This document shows positions 59,937-64,000 of a stretch of 64,000 bases of DNA, piece after piece. Numbering within the stretch: position 1 is the first letter of the stretch; each line of letters starts with the position of its first letter. A program made the translations under genes and the position numbers. Below the pieces are notes generated by a model. It was not told where the DNA came from. It saw only the letters and a list, made by a program, of their open reading frames with translations, and searched no databases. Location: positions 98,569,642-98,633,641 of the forward strand of contig CM049306.1 in the NCBI GenBank assembly GCA_026874595.1, written 5' to 3'. The stretch is from Sipunculus nudus. Taxonomy: Eukaryota; Annelida; Sipuncula; Golfingiida; Sipunculidae.

Positions 59937-62250
59937 ATAGCTTGATTCAACTTACTTTTTTTTAATTTATAAATTGCGTTTGATCAGATGAAAAAAAGTC
60001 GGTATCAGATGATAAATTCAGTTACTCTGCAATCGAGATCTGGTAAAAAAAAAAGCAACATACTAGTCCCTCGTATGTTGTTTTTCATCTCTCTTCTTGC
60101 CGTGTAGCTATGCATATCCTGTATCTGTCATAACTTTGTTGACATGGGTGATGTAAACAGGTACCCAGTCTTATAAATTATGCATAAGTTAGGTCGTCGA
60201 CCAATCAGCTCCCTCCTATAGCGTTGCTGTGCAATAATAATAACTAACCAACAATGCCATTTTATAAATTTCTGTTATATATACAATCACAAATACCAAT
60301 TTACGACAAGTTGAAACATTCGAGCAAAAGTAAAAGAGACACAGACTGAAATCCACATAAAGTGCTTCGGCTATTTGTAACCTAGTTTATCTTCTGGTAA
60401 TCTTCATACTACCACGTCTCTTAAAAAAACTTGATTCGACGACGCACTCTGGCGTCTATTTCATGAATCATTAACTTGACGATTAAACCAATCAAATGAC
60501 CCGCGTAAACATGTTTTACGCGGCTGTCGGAACACGTCTGGTGTTACTTCTAGACCAAATGTTTAGCATTGTTACTTGCTTATTATATATGTGTTATGCA
60601 TTAAAACACTCCGATGGAGTAATAAATCGTCATTTTGGCTTATTTTGGTTTAAATTTAAAGAAAATGCTATTTGTTCAAGTAAATAAAGACTCTGTAAGC
60701 ATGAAAACATGATAATATTTGTTGTTAGTGTTATGTTTTCATAAATAAAATGTAAATTATGCCATTTTTCAATTTAACTCTGATTCGATCAAAATATTTA
60801 TTTATGCATCCCTGTAACTTATCATCAGGTATAATAAACACATCTAGGGCATAATCCAGCTGTTTCCTGCAAAGTTAAATGAAAAATCAAATTTGAAAAC
60901 GCAGGTGAAAACATAGATTTCAGCCGGTCAGCCAAGTAGTTTTTGCTGCTTCAGTGGATTTGGGCCTGTACTTTTCAGCATGATCCAGTTTTCTTCCAGA
61001 ATGTGCATATTTCGTCTTGGTTGACATCTTAATTATATAAATAACACCAGTGTTTGTCTAGAAACCAGACAACCGCTGGCCTCCGAGCTGGGCCGTCAAA
61101 CGTAAACCCCATTCACGGACTTGACGAGTAAGGGACAGCTGGTTACACTAATTAATCTTTCATTTAGTAATTAAGAAGACATCCGAGCTGCGGGACAGAT
61201 GTCCATCGGCTACTCTGGGTAGTTATAACTTGCTGTTGTCCACTCTCAGGCCAGTGTCATTAAGGGCAGGGGTAATAGAAATATCGACGTGAATGGATGC
61301 ATTGCGTCACGATACGTGTTTGTTCATGTATGTAATCGATGCGTAACGCCATGCATGGTACGTGGCATGCGTTTGTTTTATGTATGTTATTATGTGCCTA
61401 TAGAGAAGAGAACCCCTAAAATACTAATTCTAACGCCAAATCAATTAACCTTTACAATTTGCGAATCGCCATGTTGCAATGCAAGCCTTGTTTTTTTTCA
61501 CAGTGCATGGAAACGCACGCTGTTTTCACACCAAGAACTTTTCACAGGTATAAGTCAGAGAAGATTAGTTCTCTTTTGTTCATATCATTATAAACTATTC
61601 TAAAGTGCAAATGAAATTAGGTCTAAAGAGAAAGAATTCATATTAAATATTTTTAAATTCTGTCTTCTTGGTAATTTGGATATTTTTTCATCTAATTGCA
61701 TAAATAAATAAATGAATGTCCGAAAATATCCCAAGAATCGCTGAAATCGTATTTTCACTATCCCAGCCGCAGGCACATAATGGTACCGAATGAACATTGG
61801 ATCCCTGGGTCTCTTGTTAATGTTATGATCAATTCAACAGTCCTTCTGAAGACTGAATCGTCTTTACATACAGCAAAGGGAGACCATTGTTTACTCATTT
61901 GTGCTGATAATTATTCCTTAATATGTGTAAATTGATCATTTTAGAAAATACACTGCGCTTACTATGGAATATTAGAAGAATTAACAACACTTATTTTACT
62001 TTGTATATAGGTATATAGATTACATATGGTGATCAAACTGATATGTTTAATCGTTTATAATAGAACTGTTTTTTTTTTTATTTCATGGTGTACTCTCACT
62101 CAGTATCAGAACCATTGTATATTGATCATTTATATGAATCTGGAAACAAATGAAACCCTCTCCCCCACGGATGGATCATTAGTAAAATTTATACGGCTGC
62201 CCGCCTCTGCTGATGTGACTCAGGTTTTTTTTTAAGTGCAGCATGAACCT
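59937..62250. other. non-coding stretch with a GC-richer island
   Basis: No gene supported. A near-palindrome CCGCGTAAACATGTTTTACGCGG lies at 60501-60523. About 61,060-61,290 is GC-richer and holds ACTAATTAATC and AGTAATTAAG homeodomain-type motifs, a possible regulatory block. Confidence 0.4.
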
Positions 62251-62336
62251 GCGTGGGCCGCGTGTGATGTTTCTTTCCGACGGGCCGAATAAGCATAAAG
62301 ATACATGGCTGTATTTATTTTTCCTATATAACATCC
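62251..62336 (+). repeat. dispersed ~90-bp direct repeat, copy 1
   Basis: Shares CCGACGGGCCGAATAAGCAT, aa.gatac.tggctgtatt.att and tataacatc with the copy 336 bp downstream. Confidence 0.8.
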
Positions 62337-62382
62337 TTTATTCCTATTAGTCCTGAAGTCAGGTGCATGAATTTATCTTCCA

Positions 62383-62404
62383 GGGATGGGAGGGGGGGGA
62401 GGGG
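62383..62404 (+). other. predicted G-quadruplex tract
   Basis: GGGATGGGAGGGGGGGG followed by AGGGG: four G-runs with one-base loops, between the two direct-repeat copies. Confidence 0.6.
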
Positions 62405-62585
62405 ATCACTCGCAGACACACACATGCACACAAACACACACCATTACATACAGTCACAACATATATATTATATACTATTTTAGCAGCTGTATGACACATT
62501 TCAAATATATATACTGAACCATATTTCATATATATTACAATTAAGTATAATGTTTTAGAAAATAAGGAATTATGTGCCCCTGTGC

Positions 62586-62672
62586 GTTGGCCGGCCACGT
62601 GTCCTCGTTCTTACCGACGGGCCGAATAAGCATAAGGATACGTGGCTGTATTCATTTTCCTTTATAACATCT
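62586..62672 (+). repeat. dispersed ~90-bp direct repeat, copy 2
   Basis: CCGACGGGCCGAATAAGCAT at 62613 repeats 62277, with the following aaggatacgtggctgtatt also shared. Confidence 0.8.
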
Positions 62673-64000
62673 ATAAAAATCCTGAAGTACAAGTTTTAAA
62701 TGAATTCTGCTTTTCAACTTTTGTCACCTGAGAGTTAAAATTTCTGCAGTCAAACAAGGCCAACAAAATCAGGAGTTGTGTAAGAACTAATTAGTTTAAA
62801 AGAATTGTGCGGACATATCGTATATCCTGTCAGGCAAGGACGATTGTGACGGGACCATTTTCTAAATTCGTTATATGCATAAAAGTATCCCTAATGTATC
62901 ATTTTATAAACGGAAACATAAATATATTTAAACTATTGATCTATAGTGATCATATAAATTCAGGTACCAATCCGTTTACTGTGACCATTACGCTAATAAA
63001 AGTTTAATTTAACACATACACGGGCCAACCCCAGGAAAGAAAGAACAGAAAAATAAATTATTTTTCCTGAATTGGTTCCTTCTTTGCCATACCTTAGTAT
63101 GCCACGCGTTATATCCTACCCCAAAAACAAACAAATGATGTTAAAATATGCTGTTAAAAATTGGGAGTTTTTACATGTAGCTCGTCAAACAGAAGATTGT
63201 AGTAAGCAAATTTTGGTAGCATACCACAAATTTCTTCATGAATGATAGATATAGCGGTTATACTCTCCCTTTATCTCTTTATTAAGTAATGCAAATAAGA
63301 TGATATATTAACATTCCATCCTCATTACCTATTGCATGTTGATTTGAATGTTCTGCGATGCGTGTTGGAGCTGATTGAATTAAGTATAAATGGTCAAAAT
63401 GTCCTGCATTCTATTGAGAAATGATCGCCCATAAACAAATTTTAATGCTACAAGATAATGGTTATTAATATTGACAAAGACTTATTTGATTTACCTGCCT
63501 GCAACTGCGTAAAGGCCATTAGCAATTTCTGATGTTCAATAAGAGTGCTATTTAATAAGAAATCTTCCATCTTTTAAAAAAAATCGTTTAAGTCGTTTTG
63601 TTTTAAAATAGTATCAATTAAGACTCAAATATGAGGATTTTCTAAAGTTTCAAAAGTCTTGGATGTATATTAAAAATAAATGCAAATTGTTGTATGTTTA
63701 TTTATTTATTTTTTATTTTGGACGGTGTCTTATATCATATATGTATTATCCAAAGACTTGTCAGTAGAATAATTTATCCGTTTTAAGATAAATTGGGTAA
63801 CATAAGAAATTAAAGCGAAAGCAAAAGCAACACATTTGCGATAAGAAGTTCTCTTTTACTGCTTAGGCAGTATCAATTTCTAAACTCAGAAATTACTATC
63901 GTTGTCAGTGATCAAGAATCGTCGGAACTTTATCTAACGATATCAAAACAGGATAAAAGTGCCAGTTTGTCTAATGTAAATGAGTATTATATAACCGTGG
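62673..64000. other. AT-rich stretch to window end
   Basis: No supported feature. Confidence 0.45.

Overview
The window is AT-rich nuclear DNA from an animal, most likely a marine lophotrochozoan and probably a bivalve mollusc. The grounds are long (TA)n and (GA)n microsatellites, tRNA-derived SINEs with poly(A) tails, hAT-type and TTAA-target DNA elements, and a dispersed element ending in GGCGGGGGCATA with GGAAGGAC repeats, a type I associate with bivalve genomes. There is no bacterial-style gene packing. Most long open frames are chance, microsatellite or minisatellite reading.

Layout. 1-2.2 kb: microsatellites around an 880-bp hAT-like element. 2.2-15.1 kb: one continuous satellite array of 32/30-bp units in two sequence classes, built into higher-order repeats of about 410, 1320 and 3434 bp. 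15.4-15.7 kb: an orphan coding-like fragment. 15.8-17.1 kb: a second satellite of 71-bp units that shares a 16-bp core with the first in the opposite orientation. 17.6-20.2 kb: microsatellites, then a degenerate array of about 155-bp units with palindromic AGGTCAnnnTGACCT sites. The same family returns inverted at 33.7-35.2 kb. 20-40 kb: mostly non-coding, with dispersed repeats, MITEs, a SINE, a truncated hAT end and GC-richer islands that may be regulatory.

The main functional gene lies on the minus strand at about 49.4 to 40.8 kb. It is a previously unrecognised (to me) neuropeptide precursor of 106 residues in two coding exons with phase-matched GT-AG splice sites. It has a signal peptide, dibasic cleavage sites and one predicted amidated peptide, YRVSLGHWFVGL-NH2. 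It also has a poly(A) signal and a plausible 5'-UTR exon with a CRE plus TATA-like promoter. Its introns hold a 29-bp minisatellite and a MITE.

50-64 kb: a degraded fibrinogen-related domain fragment, a hAT-type MITE, a TTAA-flanked MITE, a 36-bp perfect palindrome, a second SINE, a 1.7-kb element filled with nine 180-bp tandem repeats, a 2.2-kb terminal-inverted-repeat element, and a short dispersed duplication. Apart from the neuropeptide gene, all coding calls are low confidence. No searches could be run.
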